Of a DNA stretch of 64,000 nucleotides, positions 22,583 to 33,800 are shown piece after piece (within the stretch, counting starts at the first letter, position 1; each line of letters begins with the position of its first letter). The stretch lies in contig CM026563.1 of the NCBI GenBank assembly GCA_015143295.1, forward strand, positions 6,806,531 to 6,870,530, written 5' to 3'. The stretch is from Tetracentron sinense. Taxonomy: Eukaryota; Streptophyta; Magnoliopsida; Trochodendrales; Trochodendraceae. The notes below the pieces were generated by a model. It did no database searches. It saw nothing but the letters and a program-made list of their open reading frames with translations, and was not told the DNA's origin. A program made the translations under genes and the position numbers.

Positions 22583-24478
22583 TTGGTTTGTCAGGGAATT
22601 GCCCAAGATAAAGCTAACTCAAATCATGAAATCAATCTTGAACTTTTGGAAGTAGAGTATGACAAAGAGGAAGAAGGGGAACCTCCACAAGAGATCCTCG
22701 ACCTCCTTGAACAGTATGAAGGGATATGTAAAACTAATGAGGAGGACACCGAGACCATAAATCTCGGATCCGAAGATGATCCTAAGTGTGTGAAGATTGG
22801 CACTACAATGAGTCCTGAGCAAAGGAGCGCTATGATTGACTTCCTCAAAAGTTACATTGATGTATTTGCTTGGTCATATGCGGACATGCCCGGCCTTGAT
22901 CCAGAATTAGTAGTCCACAGATTGCCATTGAATTCAGGAGTAAAACCAGTTAAGCAGAAGCTCAGGCGATTAAGGCCAGAATGGTCTCAAAAGGTTAAAG
23001 AGGAGATTGAAAAGCAAATAAGTGCGGGTTTTCTGGCAGTGGCAACGTACCCAGAATGGCTGGCCAATATCGTACCAGTGCCTAAGAAAGATGGCAAAGT
23101 CAGAATGTGCATCGACTACAGAAACTTGAATAAGGCTAGTCCAAAAGATAATTTTCCGCTTCCTCACATAGATATCCTTGTCGACAATACAGCTGGACAT
23201 GAAACCTTATCTTTTATGGATGGGTTCTCAGGATACAATCAGATCAAAATGGCCGAAGAGGATATGGAAAAGACCGCGTTCATTACCCCATGGGGCACCT
23301 TCTGTTACAAGGTCATGCCATTTGGGCTCAAGAATGCAGGGGCAACATATCAAAGAGCAATGACAGCATTATTTCATGATATGATGCACAAGAGTACAGA
23401 GGTTTATGTAGACGACATGATTGTCAAATCCTTATTGGCTAAAGATCACCCAGAAGATTTGAAGAAATTATGTGACAGGCTCAGAGTCTTTGGTCTAAGA
23501 CTAAATCCGGCAAAATGTACGTTCGGAACAACGTCAGGAAAACTTCTTGGTTTCATTGTCAGTAAAAGAGGAATTGAAGTCGATCCAGCCAAAGCAAGAG
23601 CTATCATCGAGATGCCCGCACCTCAGACAGAAAAGGAAATTCGAGGATTTCTGGGTAGGATTCAGTATATCAGTCGTTTTATTGCACAGCTTACTCCGAT
23701 TTGTGAGCCGATTTTCAAATTGCTTAGAAAGAATGTGCCGACAGTCTGGTCAGATGAATGTCAACAGGCCTTTGATAAGATCAAGCAATATCTTCTCAAT
23801 CCACCCGTGCTTGTCCCTCCGACACCCGGACGACCACTTTTAATGTACATCTCCATCCAAAAAACTTCTATGGGTTGTGTACTAGCTCAGCATGATGAAT
23901 CAGGCAGAAAGGAACAGGCCATTTATTACATCAGCAAGCGTTTGCATGAATACGAAGAGAAGTACAATGCATTAGAGAGGACTTGTCTAGCATTGGTTTG
24001 GGCTACCCAGCGCTTACGACATTACTTATTGTCCTATCCTGTGATTTTGGTATCAAGAATGGATCCACTCAAGTACTTACTGGAGAAGCCTGCTACTTCA
24101 GGAAGAACAGCCAGATGGCTCATGATGTTATCAGAATTTGACATCACATACATGACGCAGAAATCAATCAAGGGGCAAGCAATTGCTGATCATTTGGCAT
24201 ATAACCCATCGTCCGACTATGTTTCAGTGCATGACCAGTTTCCGGATGAAGCTATTCTAAGTTTAGAACCAGAAGATCCTGATTATATTGGATGGGAAAT
24301 GTACTTTGATGGAGCCGCAAACCAACACGGGAATGGGGCAGGAGCAGTCTTAATCTCGCCAAGAGGAGCTCACCTTCCTATCTCAGTCAAGCTAAAGTTC
24401 AGATGTTCAAATAATACTGCAGAATACGAGGCATGTATAGCTGGACTCAGAGAAGCACATTGTATTGGCATAGAAGAA
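22583..24478 (+). CDS. Reverse transcriptase-RNase H part of pol (fossil element)
   Basis: The reverse transcriptase shows VPVPKKDGKVRMCIDYRNLN, a PFGLKNAGATYQRAM block and the YVDD catalytic motif (EVYVDDMIVKS, about residues 272-282). The RNase H connection follows (AIYYISKRLHEYEEKYNALE). A second, archaeal-like RNase H begins near residue 570 (MYFDGAANQHGNGAGAVL), typical of the Tat lineage. The frame ends where the element's opposite-strand portion begins. Confidence 0.85.
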
Positions 24479-24479
24479 C

Positions 24480-25813
24480 GGACCCTGCTCTAGGTCCCAA
24501 GGGAGGATAGACCAGTACCTTTAAGTTATTTTAGTCTTTTTTATATTTTTTGATTTTTTGTAGGACTAACTAACGGGGTGGGCCACTTATTTAGGGTTAA
24601 TAAAAAAAATGAAAACTATCTAAGTGCCCAATGTAGGCAAAATAGGAAAAGAAAAATCGCGGCCTATCCCTATTGCACATACATGGATAATAAATGAATA
24701 AATAAATGAAACAAATAAATAAGCATGGAAGACACGTACCTACGTGCGGTTGATGGGGAATGCGATATTGGAGACTGCTCCGTTGAACCGAGAGAGAAAC
24801 ACGGACAAAAAAACCTTCCCTCTCAATCACTCAAATATACAAACCCAGAATAAAATAAAAACAAAGTAGAATAGAAGACTGGATCATAAGCATAGCTGCT
24901 GGCCTCTCTTCTTTTTTTCTTTGAAAATGAAATCCAGCAATTAGTAGCAAGAGGTGGCTCGCATGGTGTACAGGAGTGATGGTGACTTCGGCCGGAGTTG
25001 GAGAGGCCTGTAACTCGCCGGAGAGAAGGTCCAACTACAACTGAGGAGCAGAGATGATGCCGGTTTGACTTGCCGGAGAAGATGATCGGAACGGAGCCAA
25101 TGGAAGGGACGAACAGAGACGAAATTACTTCCCCTCGGGCGCGACTTGGAGTTCACCGGTGACACTGGTTCGCCGGCTGATTCAGGTACGGAGAAGCCTA
25201 ATGATCGGGCCCTCGTCAGCAAGAGAGAGTAGAACGGGAGAGGGAGAGAGAGTGGGGGAGCTGCATAACTACCGAAATGGTCTGGATGATGGTGGGGGAA
25301 CTCGAGATCCAAGGATCTAACTGAGCTCGAGATGCTGTCGCCGGAGATGGTGATCAAAGCTCGCCGGAGGGAAATCGGGAAGGAGAGAAGACTCCCTGGC
25401 TGGAACCGAGTGAGGTTTTTTTTTGTTTTTTTTTTTTTTTTTAACCCTATCTTATTCTTTATATATGAAACAGTGATGGGCCTTTAGGGTTATGGGCCTT
25501 GAGCCTTTAGGGTATAAACCCTTGAGGGCTAGGCTTAGTTGCATTTGGGCTTCTATGGTTTTCATCAAATGGGTTCAAGATATGGGCTTGGGTACATGGG
25601 TTTGTGGTTTAGGATAACTTTGAACGATGGATCCTTCTCTCTCAATTCCCCTCCTCTCTACTGTAAAAAAAAATAAAATAAAATAAAATAATAAAAAAAC
25701 TAAATAAAGTAAAATAAAATAATAAAAAACTAAATAAAACAAAATAAGATAATAAAATAAAATAAAATAAGAGGTGAGTGAGATTTTAGGGGTGTAAAAA
25801 TGGGGTGTTCACA
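24480..25813 (-). repeat. LTR portion of the Ogre/Tat element, opposite orientation
   Basis: It matches the reverse complement of about 13,368-14,710 and ends at the inverse of TGTGAACACCCC. A purine-rich tract on the minus strand (AAAGAGGGGCAAC, about 25,814-25,826) abuts it, as expected of a polypurine tract next to a 3' LTR. Identity is near complete except for a patch described in the findings. Confidence 0.85.
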
Positions 25814-26104
25814 GTTGCCCCTCTTTGTTGGAGAGTGCTAGCAATTGAACGACAAAGACTGAAGAAACCGTCATTTTTACACACCTAAAACTTGTGAAGA
25901 CTTGTGAAAATCTAAGATAAGAAAAGAGAAAGCCTAGCTAAACTTGCCAAAAACAAAAAGATGGGGTGAAGGATAGTTTATAGCCTCATTACGGAGGACT
26001 GCTGGGGAAAATGGGTGTGCATGGACCATGGATTGACGGATTGCTGGGGAAAATGAATGTAAGTGACACATGGATTGAAGGGGGCTCGAAAACAATATGA
26101 TTAA

Positions 26105-26760
26105 TGGTGTGACAACACATTCGATTGTTAAACAGGCGAAAAGTGATGAATGACAACACATTCCTATGTCAAACAGATGAAAAGGAATGGATGACAACAA
26201 CACATTCTGATCTTAACCAAAAAGAAATGAATGAATGACAACACATTCCGAAGTCAAACAGAACGAGATAAATGCATGACAACACATTCCGATGTCAAGC
26301 AGATGAGATGAAATGGATGACAACACATTCCGATGTCAACCAAACCGAACTGAATGACAACACATTCCGATGTCAAACAGGTGGAAAGTGAAATGGATGA
26401 CAACACATTCCGATGTCAACCAAACTGAACTGAATGACAACACATTCCGATGTCAAACAGAGGAGATGAATGCATGACAACACATTTCGATGTCAGACAA
26501 AAGAGATAAACCGAATGACAACACATTCCGATGTCGAACAGGTCGAGATGAAATGGATGACAACACATTCCGATGTCAACCAAACAGAACTGAATGACAA
26601 CACATTCCGATGTCAAACAGGTGGAGATGAATGCATGACAACACATTCCGATGTCAAGTAGACGAGATGAGATGAACTGAGTGACAACACATTCCGATGT
26701 CAAACAGATGAGATGAAATGGATGACAACACGTTCCGATGTCAAACAGAAGAGACGAGAT
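26105..26760. repeat. Tandem array of about 16 copies of a roughly 41-bp unit
   Basis: Each unit carries ATGACAACACATTCCGATGT followed by a more variable CAAACAGATGAGATGAA-like part. Copies of ACAACACATTC recur about every 37-46 bp. The array lies within the element's 3' untranslated region. Confidence 0.85.
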
Positions 26761-27099
26761 AAATTGCTAGAGATGTACTTGCTTCCTTGCTAATCCACGA
26801 TCGCAAGAGACGTTGCTTGCCATGAGCGAAAGAAAACTGCCCTAGTCAGACCATGAAACCCAAATTTGAACAAAAATTTAGATTTTTTTCTTTTGAGAAT
26901 TGTAACTTTTATTTTGAAAAAAAATGGCTTTTGAAACCATGTGAAATACTATACTCTGCTTTCGAGTTTGCATGGGAATTGCCTTTTAGATGTAGCATTT
27001 GGAGATCATGAAAACATTTGATGTTTTCGAACAGTACAGTATGACCAAGAGAAAACAAGACTTTATTGATCATTATTGTCTAGGATAAGTAAAACTAAG

Positions 27100-27750
27100 T
27101 TTGGTCTCACCCTGTGCTAGATTGGCAATACAAAGAGTCCTGCGAACAAATGGATTGTTATGAAAATCTGATTGCTTGAGAGGTGAAGCCCGAATGGTCT
27201 TCTACAGATTTTGCTATTGAACTGTTTTTCAACTTTTTCCCTTTTTTGCCCTTGGAATGACCAAGTCACGGGTTTGCGTAATTTTTGCGCGATGAGGCCG
27301 TTTTCGGTTTTCACTCATGCCTGCGAAATTGATCAAATTATTTTCCCTCTTTTGCCCCTAGTCGCAAAACTAGAGCTGGGGTTTGCGTGATTTTTGCGCA
27401 ATGAGGCCGTTTCCGGTTTTCTCTCATGCCCGCGATTTATTTGAAGTACGATTTCTGCTCTGATTGCCTGAAAAACTGATGCACAAAGATTTTTGACAAA
27501 ACTCGCTGTTTGAACCACTTTCAACTTTTTTCCTTTTTTTTACCCTTGGAATGACCAAGTCACAGGGTTCGCATTATTTTTGCGCGATGAGGCCGTTTCC
27601 GGTTTTCACTCATGCCTGCGAAATTGATCAGGTTATTTTCCTTTTTTGCCCCTAGTCACAAGACTAGAGCTGGGATTCGCGTACTTTTTGCGCAGTGAGG
27701 CCGTTTCCGGTTTTCACTCATGCCCGCGATTTATTTCATATGGAGGCTTC
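27100..27750. repeat. Higher-order tandem repeat, about 300-bp period with two subunits
   Basis: GATGAGGCCGTTTYCGGTTT recurs near 27,290, 27,400, 27,586 and 27,697. The first and third copies are preceded by CTTGGAATGACCAAGTCAC, and the second and fourth by GCCCCTAGTC. This gives two copies of a roughly 300-bp unit, each made of two subunits. Confidence 0.75.
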
Positions 27751-28326
27751 TACTCCCTTCATTGCCTTGAATGCCGGTGTTCTACCTCGGATACTATTCT
27801 GATGACTGCTTGTACTCTTAGTCTCTAAGGGATCTAGGAGGACTTGAGATGGGACGAAACGTTGGCTGAGGGGACTGAAATTTGGGACTTCCTTTCTGCT
27901 TACCAGAATTCTGTCTTTTCTTTAAACACCTCTTGATTGATTTTTTTTTTTCTCTTTCAATCAACCTTTCTATTCCCTTTTTTTTTCTTTTTTTTGTTGG
28001 ATTTTTTTTTGTTTTTTTTTTTGTTTTTTCTTTTGAATTAGAGCTGCTTTGTCCAAATGGTTTGAAAATTTTGACCGCACCTGATTTCCAGGTTGCCTAC
28101 GTACCTTTTTCAGGATCAGGTCATGACGTAGTTCATAGCAGACTAAGTGCAGGGTGTCCCGGTAAAAGGTTTTTGAAAAAGAGGTTACTAGGCTCAAAGG
28201 GCTAACTAACGAACTTTATTGATATATTGTAGGTGTTACATGATTTATAGGGAGAGCAGGCACCAAATACGGCCTCCTATCATTTCCCAAAGAAGCTAAG
28301 AGTACAAGCAGTTATCAGATAGAATC

Positions 28327-29796
28327 CTAAGCATAATACTTCTTAACTTTATCTGTGTTGATTGGCTCAGGAAGGTCCTCATCATCCATACGTCCAAGTC
28401 GAAGGGCGCCTCCCGAGAACTTTTCTCTAACAATGTATGGGCCTTCGTAGTTTGGTGTAAATTTCCCTCTCGGATCTGGACGATTTGGCAACAATTTCCG
28501 GAGAACAAGGTCACCAACCTCAATATCTCTGGGCCTGACTTTCTTATTGAACGCCCTGGCCATACGCCTCTGATAGGCTTGAGAGTGATCTATGGCTTTC
28601 AGTCGCTTTTCTTCAATCAGATGCAACTGTTCATATCTGGCTTCTGCCCATTCTGATTCTTCAATTTCTGCTTCCATTAGCACTCGTAATGACGGAATTT
28701 CTACCTCAATAGGCAAGACAGCTTCCATACCGTACGCTAAGGAGAATGGTGTCGCACCAGTCGAAGTGCGAATCGATGTTCGATAGGCCATGAGTGCATA
28801 GGGGAGCATTTCATGCCAGGCAGAGTATCTAATTGCCATTTTCTCGATGATTCGTTTCATATTTTTGTTTGCGGCTTCGACTGCACCATTGGCTTGTGGT
28901 CTGTACGGTGTAGAATTATGATGCTGGATTTTGAATCTCTGGCAGAGTTCAGTCATACCTTTGTTGCAGAAATTGAGAGCATTATCTGTGACGATCTCAT
29001 ACGGAACCCCATATCTGTAAATGATATCTTTCTTGAAAAATCGTTGAACAACTGAGGCTGTGACATTAGCAAAAGAGGCCGCTTCAACCCATTTTGTGAA
29101 ATAATCAATTGCAACAAGAATAAACCGATGGCCGTTTGATGCTTTTGGCGTGATGGGCCCAATGACGTCTATGCCCCAAGCTGAGAAAGGCCAAGGTGCA
29201 GTAAGATTGTGCAACGTAGTAGGTGGTGCATTGATTCGGTCTGCGTAAATCTGGCATTGATGACATTTTTGAACATGACGACAGCAATCGGATTCCATAG
29301 TAGTCCAATAGTACCCCAATCTAAGAATCTTCTTTGACAGCATTAACCCGTTCATGTGGGGACCACAAACTCCTCCGTGAACCTCTTCAACCACTTGTGT
29401 TGCTTCCTTTTTATCAAGGCATCTCAACCAAATCAAATTGGGTGACCTCTTGTATAACACTCCTCCTGAGAGAACAAACTGAATAGAGAGTCTTCTGATT
29501 GCTCGACGATCTGTTTTGGTGGCTTCCAGAGGAAAAGTGCCATCATCCAAGTATTGCTTGATATCTGTGTACCATGGCTTGTCATCTGGGCGCTCTTCTA
29601 TAACTAGACAATAAGCTGGCTGGTCTTGTTGCTGAATCTCAATAGGCCAAATTAGACTCCCTTTAGGAAACTTAACCATTGCAGCTAAGGTCGCAAGAGC
29701 ATCGGCGAATCTGTTATGCGTCCTGCATCTGTGATTGAAAGTGATTCTCCTGAACTTAGTGATAAAAACATTAAGGCATGCCAGATACGGAATCAA
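28327..29796 (-). CDS. Integrase part of pol, opposite orientation (fossil element)
   Basis: The open frame begins in the end of the RNase H region (HNRFADALATLA). The integrase follows with an H-C zinc-binding segment (VHGGVCGPHMNG ... CHQCQ), then the DDE core: the first Asp in AWGIDVIGPI, the second in EIVTDNALNF, and the Glu in RPQANGAVEAANK. The C-terminal GKFTPNYEGPYIV block is the usual end of plant Ty3/gypsy integrases. No chromodomain follows, consistent with Tat. Confidence 0.85.
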   Translation of the reverse strand: MIPYLACLNVFITKFRRITFNHRCRTHNRFADALATLAAMVKFPKGSLIWPIEIQQQDQPAYCLVIEERPDDKPWYTDIKQYLDDGTFPLEATKTDRRAIRRLSIQFVLSGGVLYKRSPNLIWLRCLDKKEATQVVEEVHGGVCGPHMNGLMLSKKILRLGYYWTTMESDCCRHVQKCHQCQIYADRINAPPTTLHNLTAPWPFSAWGIDVIGPITPKASNGHRFILVAIDYFTKWVEAASFANVTASVVQRFFKKDIIYRYGVPYEIVTDNALNFCNKGMTELCQRFKIQHHNSTPYRPQANGAVEAANKNMKRIIEKMAIRYSAWHEMLPYALMAYRTSIRTSTGATPFSLAYGMEAVLPIEVEIPSLRVLMEAEIEESEWAEARYEQLHLIEEKRLKAIDHSQAYQRRMARAFNKKVRPRDIEVGDLVLRKLLPNRPDPRGKFTPNYEGPYIVREKFSGGALRLGRMDDEDLPEPINTDKVKKYYA

Positions 29797-29865
29797 CTTT
29801 TCTTCCTTGATTGCCCATGACTCATTAGCTTGACAAATTACCAGTGATGAATCACCATAAACAAA

Positions 29866-30675
29866 ACCATAGCCTCTTTTGGTTTAAGGCCGCTCGATCC
29901 GCCCTGCTCTTTGCCTTTAAGATAATTAAAATCATTTATACTTTATTTTCCTTTTGCCTACCTTGGGCACTTAGGATAGCCTTGACTAGTTAAAACTTGC
30001 CAAAATTAAAATACAAAAAAATCAAAAAATACAAAATAACAAAAACATTCAAAAAAAAAATCTAAAATGAAAAAGAAATCTACCCTAATAAATGAACGCC
30101 CCCTAGAGCTCCCCCACGAGCACCTAGCTACGCGACCATCTCCCAGAATGAGATTCATAAATCTCAATTCCACTTCCCCTCCCCCAACTCAAACACGAGT
30201 TGGAAGTGACCACACTCCGAAACGAGTATAAAAACAGTCACGGACCCCGAACTACTATTGAGGGTCTGATTCCGACTAACCGGATAAGTAGGCAGCCCAA
30301 TCAGGGTTCGACCCCAACCAAAAATAAACTTTTTTTTTACCCCCCGTTCTGATTTGTATTCGATTAGCAAAATTAATAATTATTTAGGAAATGTTAAGTG
30401 ATTTTTAAATGTTTGATTTGGACCTAATGAGTAGGTTACCATCATTGGATGGAGGTCCTGGGGTGCCTAACCCCTTCCCCAGGACCTAAAGGGATCCCTT
30501 ACCTAGACTATTTTGGACCGTAGACCCCCCTCATTTGGATTATTTCGGGATCCTACTTCCCCTAAGTAGGTGGCGACTCATAAAAATAAGTTTAGCGTCA
30601 TTCCTCTACTCTCGGACCTTATTCCGATACCTAGAGTTGAGAGGGGAGGAAAGGCGGTAAATTTTGGCGTTTACA
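29866..30675 (+). repeat. LTR portion of the Ogre/Tat element, direct orientation, 3' end
   Basis: It is essentially identical to about 14,718-15,527 and ends GGCGTTTACA before the second TCAAG. By eye no difference was found over about 800 bp, which supports a recent insertion. Confidence 0.9.
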
Positions 30676-31001
30676 TCAAGCATTGTCGTATCATAAACCA
30701 AATAATATTATCCCTTCTAAACAAAACCAAGTAAACCGATACTTATAAACAAGCATCCCCTCATGCATTGTGCCATTCATTGAAAGAACAATCTAAATAT
30801 AGTTAAAGGGTGACATATATATAGCAAATACAGATGAAGATCCATTTCAGGTTGCAATATTCATTGAAAATGATTATCAAAATCCTGAGTTTTTATTGTT
30901 TAATTTCATATATGCAATCACCAACCTAAGGAGAGATCTTTCAAATATTCCTTATAAAGTTATTGTTTAAAGTTGGTGAACTTAAACGCTAATGCCCAGC
31001 C

Positions 31002-31617
31002 TATATATGAATAACCTTCCGTATATCTCTCCATGTAGTCCTTTTTTTTTTATTTGCTTCAGTTTTTTTAATGTAAGTTGGTATGTTGCTACCAAGCTGA
31101 TGCAGGGACTCGCTTGTTAAAAGATAATTGAGTGGATGAAATAACTGAGTTTTTAGATGATTTTGTGGGTTGCCTCAAGGTGTTTCCCTGGTCAACCGGA
31201 CGAATTGAATCACCAGGTATTTTACAAAATGGGCTCAACAGGATGAAGTTTTTTTTTTGGGAAAAAAAGAAGAAAAATGTTATTTCTTTTCAGTTTTTGT
31301 ATACTTATAACTAAATTCTTGATTTGCAGGTGTACATGGCTACAATAATCTTCCCTCTCAATGGATACCCACTGTAGCCCATAATGAAGTGAGCCATCTC
31401 TCTCCCAGCCGTCGAAGGTCTTTCTCTTGTCCTTGTCCATATTATGCACCCTTGGTAACTGCATCCTGATCTGTTACATGTACTTCAAGAACCAAATAGA
31501 GTAGAAAATGGATTATAAATACCATAAATCAAATGAAAGAAAAGGCGCGCCACAACTAACTTTAGAAATTATCGATGCAGGTGTACACAAGAAGTTCAAA
31601 TCCCACGGTGGAAATAA
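31002..31617 (+). CDS. Array unit C: unknown short multi-exon gene, the only copy open in all three mini-exons
   Basis: TATATATGA at 31,002-31,010 is followed by a GTAAGT donor-like site near 31,073, suggesting a short first exon. Mini-exons lie at 31,157-31,216 (60 nt), 31,330-31,417 (88 nt) and 31,581-31,617 (37 nt). The acceptors are TTTTTAG, TTTGCAG and GATGCAG; the donors are CCAG|GTATTT and CGAAG|GTCTTT. With phases 1 and 2 the chain is open. It contains GCLKVFPWSTGRIESPG, then GYNNLPSQWIPT, and ends QEVQIPRWK and TAA, about 61 codons without a start. No start codon is certain; the ATG near 31,033 is followed directly by TAG. I do not recognise the family. A non-coding RNA is an equally fair reading. 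Confidence 0.4.
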
Positions 31618-31649
31618 AATGTTCCGTGGAAGATCTTACTCAAGATACT

Positions 31650-33450
31650 AGAGAGTGGATGAGTTCTGGGACTCAAGGAAAAATGTGATCTCCAGGCACT
31701 GAAGGGGGGCTCAAAACTGACATGGAAGGAGGCATGTAGTCATGGCTCATTGCAAGCATGAAACCCGCAGAAGCACTGCCCTAGACAGCGGCTATTATTT
31801 AGGGCAGTAAAATATGAAATCTTCGAGGAAATAGACATAGCCCCTTAGTTTGAGAGATTTTGGCCCAAGCAAGATCCTAGGCAAAGGATAAAAATGTTAA
31901 TGGGTTTATCTAACCTTGTAGCCTCTTCTCTTCTAATGTGACGCTATTATATGGGCCAATATTGTTCTTTTAAGCACGGCATTCTGGGAAGGGAAAATGA
32001 GGACAAGAAATGTAATTTTTTTTCATTTTTTTATTTTTCAATATTTTTCGAGATAGTGAAGCCAATTAATTAGGCCCAAAAACTCAATTTTTGCCAGAAC
32101 TAGAGCATTCATAAGAGAGGTGAGGTGGGAGTACTTGAAGGAGAAGGCCCCTACAGTCGTTAAGTGAGGTGGGATAAATGGGCTAACAGCTCGTAAGAAA
32201 GCAAACACACCACACTGTTTTTGTCTTTTTTTGATATTTTTGAACTAACTAAACACACTCAACACACACCCACAAGACACACACACACGCGCCCTACAAT
32301 CTCAACTTCAAGCCTATAACCACACACACCCCTCAAAAAAGAGGGGTGAGGTGGGAGTACTTGAAGGAGAAGGCCCCTACAGTCGTTAAGCGAGGTGTGT
32401 GTGGTTATAGGCTTGAAGTTGAGATTGTAGGGGGTGTGTGTGTCTTGTGGGTGTGTGTTGAGTGTGTTTAGTAACTTTAGTTAGTTCAAATATATCAAAA
32501 AAAGACAAAAACAGTGTGGTGTGTTTGCTCTCTTATGAGCTGTTAGCCCATTTATCCCACCTCGCTTAACGACTGTAGGGGCCTTCTCCTTCAAGTACTC
32601 CCACCTCACCCCTCTTTTTTTAGGGGTGTGTGTGGTTATAGGCTTGAAGTTGAGATTGTAGGGTGTGTCTGTGTGTCTTGTGGGTGTGTGTTGAGTGTGT
32701 TTAGTTAGTTCAAATATATCAAAAAAAGACAAAAACAGTGTGGTGTGTTTGCTCTCTTATGAGCTGTTAGCCCATTTATCCCACCTCGCTTAACGACTTT
32801 AGGGGCCTTCTCCTTCAAGTACTCCCACCTCACCCCTCTTTTTTGAGGGGTGTGTGTGGTTATAGGCTTGAAGTTGAGATTGTAGGGCGTGTGTGTGTGT
32901 CTTGTGGGTGTGTGTTGAGTGTGTTTGATTAGTTCAAATATATCAAAAAAAAAAGCATTCATAAACTTTGACCAATTGTTCTCACAAGGATCAAGTGAAA
33001 ACCCACTCAGACCTCATATAAGTATATAAATGTTGACAACCATCTCACAAGATACAAGTTATGTGAAGAGCTAATCTCTTTTTTTTTTTTGGTTAAGTGA
33101 AGAACTAATCTCATCAGATACATTTTCAGGTATGGTCAATGAACCAAGCTGCCTAAAAGAAGGCCAAAACTAAACATCAATCCGAGCTTGAGTTCGGATT
33201 GAAAGTTTAATTTAATTGAGTAAGATTATTAATTTCTGGTCAAAGCTAAAAGTCTTACCTATATGATAAATCATCATGCTAAGGATACAGAATCCATTAA
33301 TAATTTACGTTACCTGAAATATCACACCTTTATTCTTCAGTAACTTTTGTTACTTGCTTAACCTAACTAGTAACTACAGTTTCTGAATCCAGAATAAAAT
33401 CAGGAGGGTAAATAACACCAAGCAAACTGAACCTTTACATGAGATTGAAG
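31650..33450. repeat. Downstream block of array unit C, paralogous to 38,190-39,200
   Basis: Shared segments in order include TTCTTTTAAGCAC (31,965; 38,450), GTGAAAACCCACTCAGACCT (32,994; 38,640), AATGAACCAAGCTGCCTAAA (33,138; 38,754) and AACTAGTAACTACAGTTTCT (33,366; 39,112). The duplication therefore extends well past the mini-exons, to within about 250 bp of the stop codon of the zinc-knuckle gene. No gene is seen in it. Confidence 0.7.
32118..32950. repeat. Tandem array of a roughly 228-bp unit with an inverted first copy
   Basis: The block GTGGTTATAGGCTTGAAGTT starts at 32,401, 32,632 and 32,856 (periods 231 and 224), and its inverse lies at about 32,304-32,323. Other parts of the unit include GGGGCCTTCTCCTTCAAGTA and CCCATTTATCCCACCTCGC. 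One inverted unit plus an inverted partial unit precede three direct units. Two minus-strand frames of 83 and 85 codons follow the repeat and are probably incidental. The array is inserted in unit C; the paralogous place near 38,600 lacks it. Confidence 0.8.
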
Positions 33451-33519
33451 TCTCGCCGAACTAAATCTCGATTGGCATTGATTCAGTCTCGACGATATGG
33501 AATGGGTTGTGTCACTTCG

Positions 33520-33743
33520 TGGAGATCGAATAACAGTCAATTGCAATTGAACTGGATTGAACTCTCCCCAGTTCAATCGTGCCCACAGGTCAATACGTGT
33601 CCCTTGTCACTCCCTTTTAACCTCTATTATTTGCGGTTATGATTCACTAATGCTTGAGGTTCAACAGTAAAACCCTAGTTTTTTTTAATAAATTATAGGA
33701 TAAAGCTCAGTGGTCTCGGCCCTAAGGGGGTCTCAGTAGCAAA

Positions 33744-33745
<2 letters not shown>
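33520..33745. repeat. MITE fragments
   Basis: 33,540-33,680 resembles the palindromic family at 2940-3260 and 46,988-47,356 (CAGTTCAATCGTGCCCACAG, CACTAATGCTTGAGGTTCAA). 33,708-33,745 is one end of the GGTCTCGGCCCT family found at 4553-4720. Confidence 0.5.

Positions 33746-33746
<1 letters not shown>

Positions 33747-33798
<52 letters not shown>
33747..33798. repeat. (TA)n microsatellite
   Basis: About 26 uninterrupted TA units follow the MITE end. A second such run lies at 48,611-48,644 within a hAT element. Confidence 0.95.

Positions 33799-33800
<2 letters not shown>

Larger units (their letters stand above)
25814..28326 (-). other. 3' untranslated region of the Ogre/Tat element, opposite orientation
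   Basis: This non-coding stretch lies between the integrase and the LTR portion. It holds two separate tandem arrays (26.1-26.76 kb and 27.1-27.75 kb) and T-rich runs near 27,940-28,035. Short frames across it follow the repeats and are not genes. Tandem arrays in this place are common in Tat/Ogre elements. Confidence 0.7.
13368..30675. mobile_element. Ogre/Tat-type Ty3/gypsy LTR retrotransposon fossil, 17.3 kb, rearranged
   Basis: The element is bounded by TG...CA termini and the 5-bp target duplication TCAAG (13,363-13,367 and 30,676-30,680). The parts in order are a 5' LTR, a tRNA-Arg-type primer site, an extra ORF upstream of gag, gag-protease, reverse transcriptase-RNase H, then parts of the LTR, the 3' untranslated region and the integrase on the opposite strand, then the last part of the LTR in direct orientation. 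The upstream ORF, the arginine primer site and the spacer between protease and reverse transcriptase are hallmarks of the Ogre group within Tat. LTR copies are nearly identical by eye, so the insertion is young. It is broken, mainly by one large internal rearrangement. It sits inside array unit C. Confidence 0.9.

Noticed and set aside
26105-26760. Regularly spaced repeats that look like a CRISPR array
   Set aside because: The spacers are themselves related to each other, the period varies, and the array lies in the 3' untranslated region of a plant retrotransposon.
32481-32962. Two similar minus-strand frames of 83 and 85 codons as a duplicated gene
   Set aside because: Each frame spans a satellite unit and changes with the array period; the content is low-complexity and there is no promoter or splice context.
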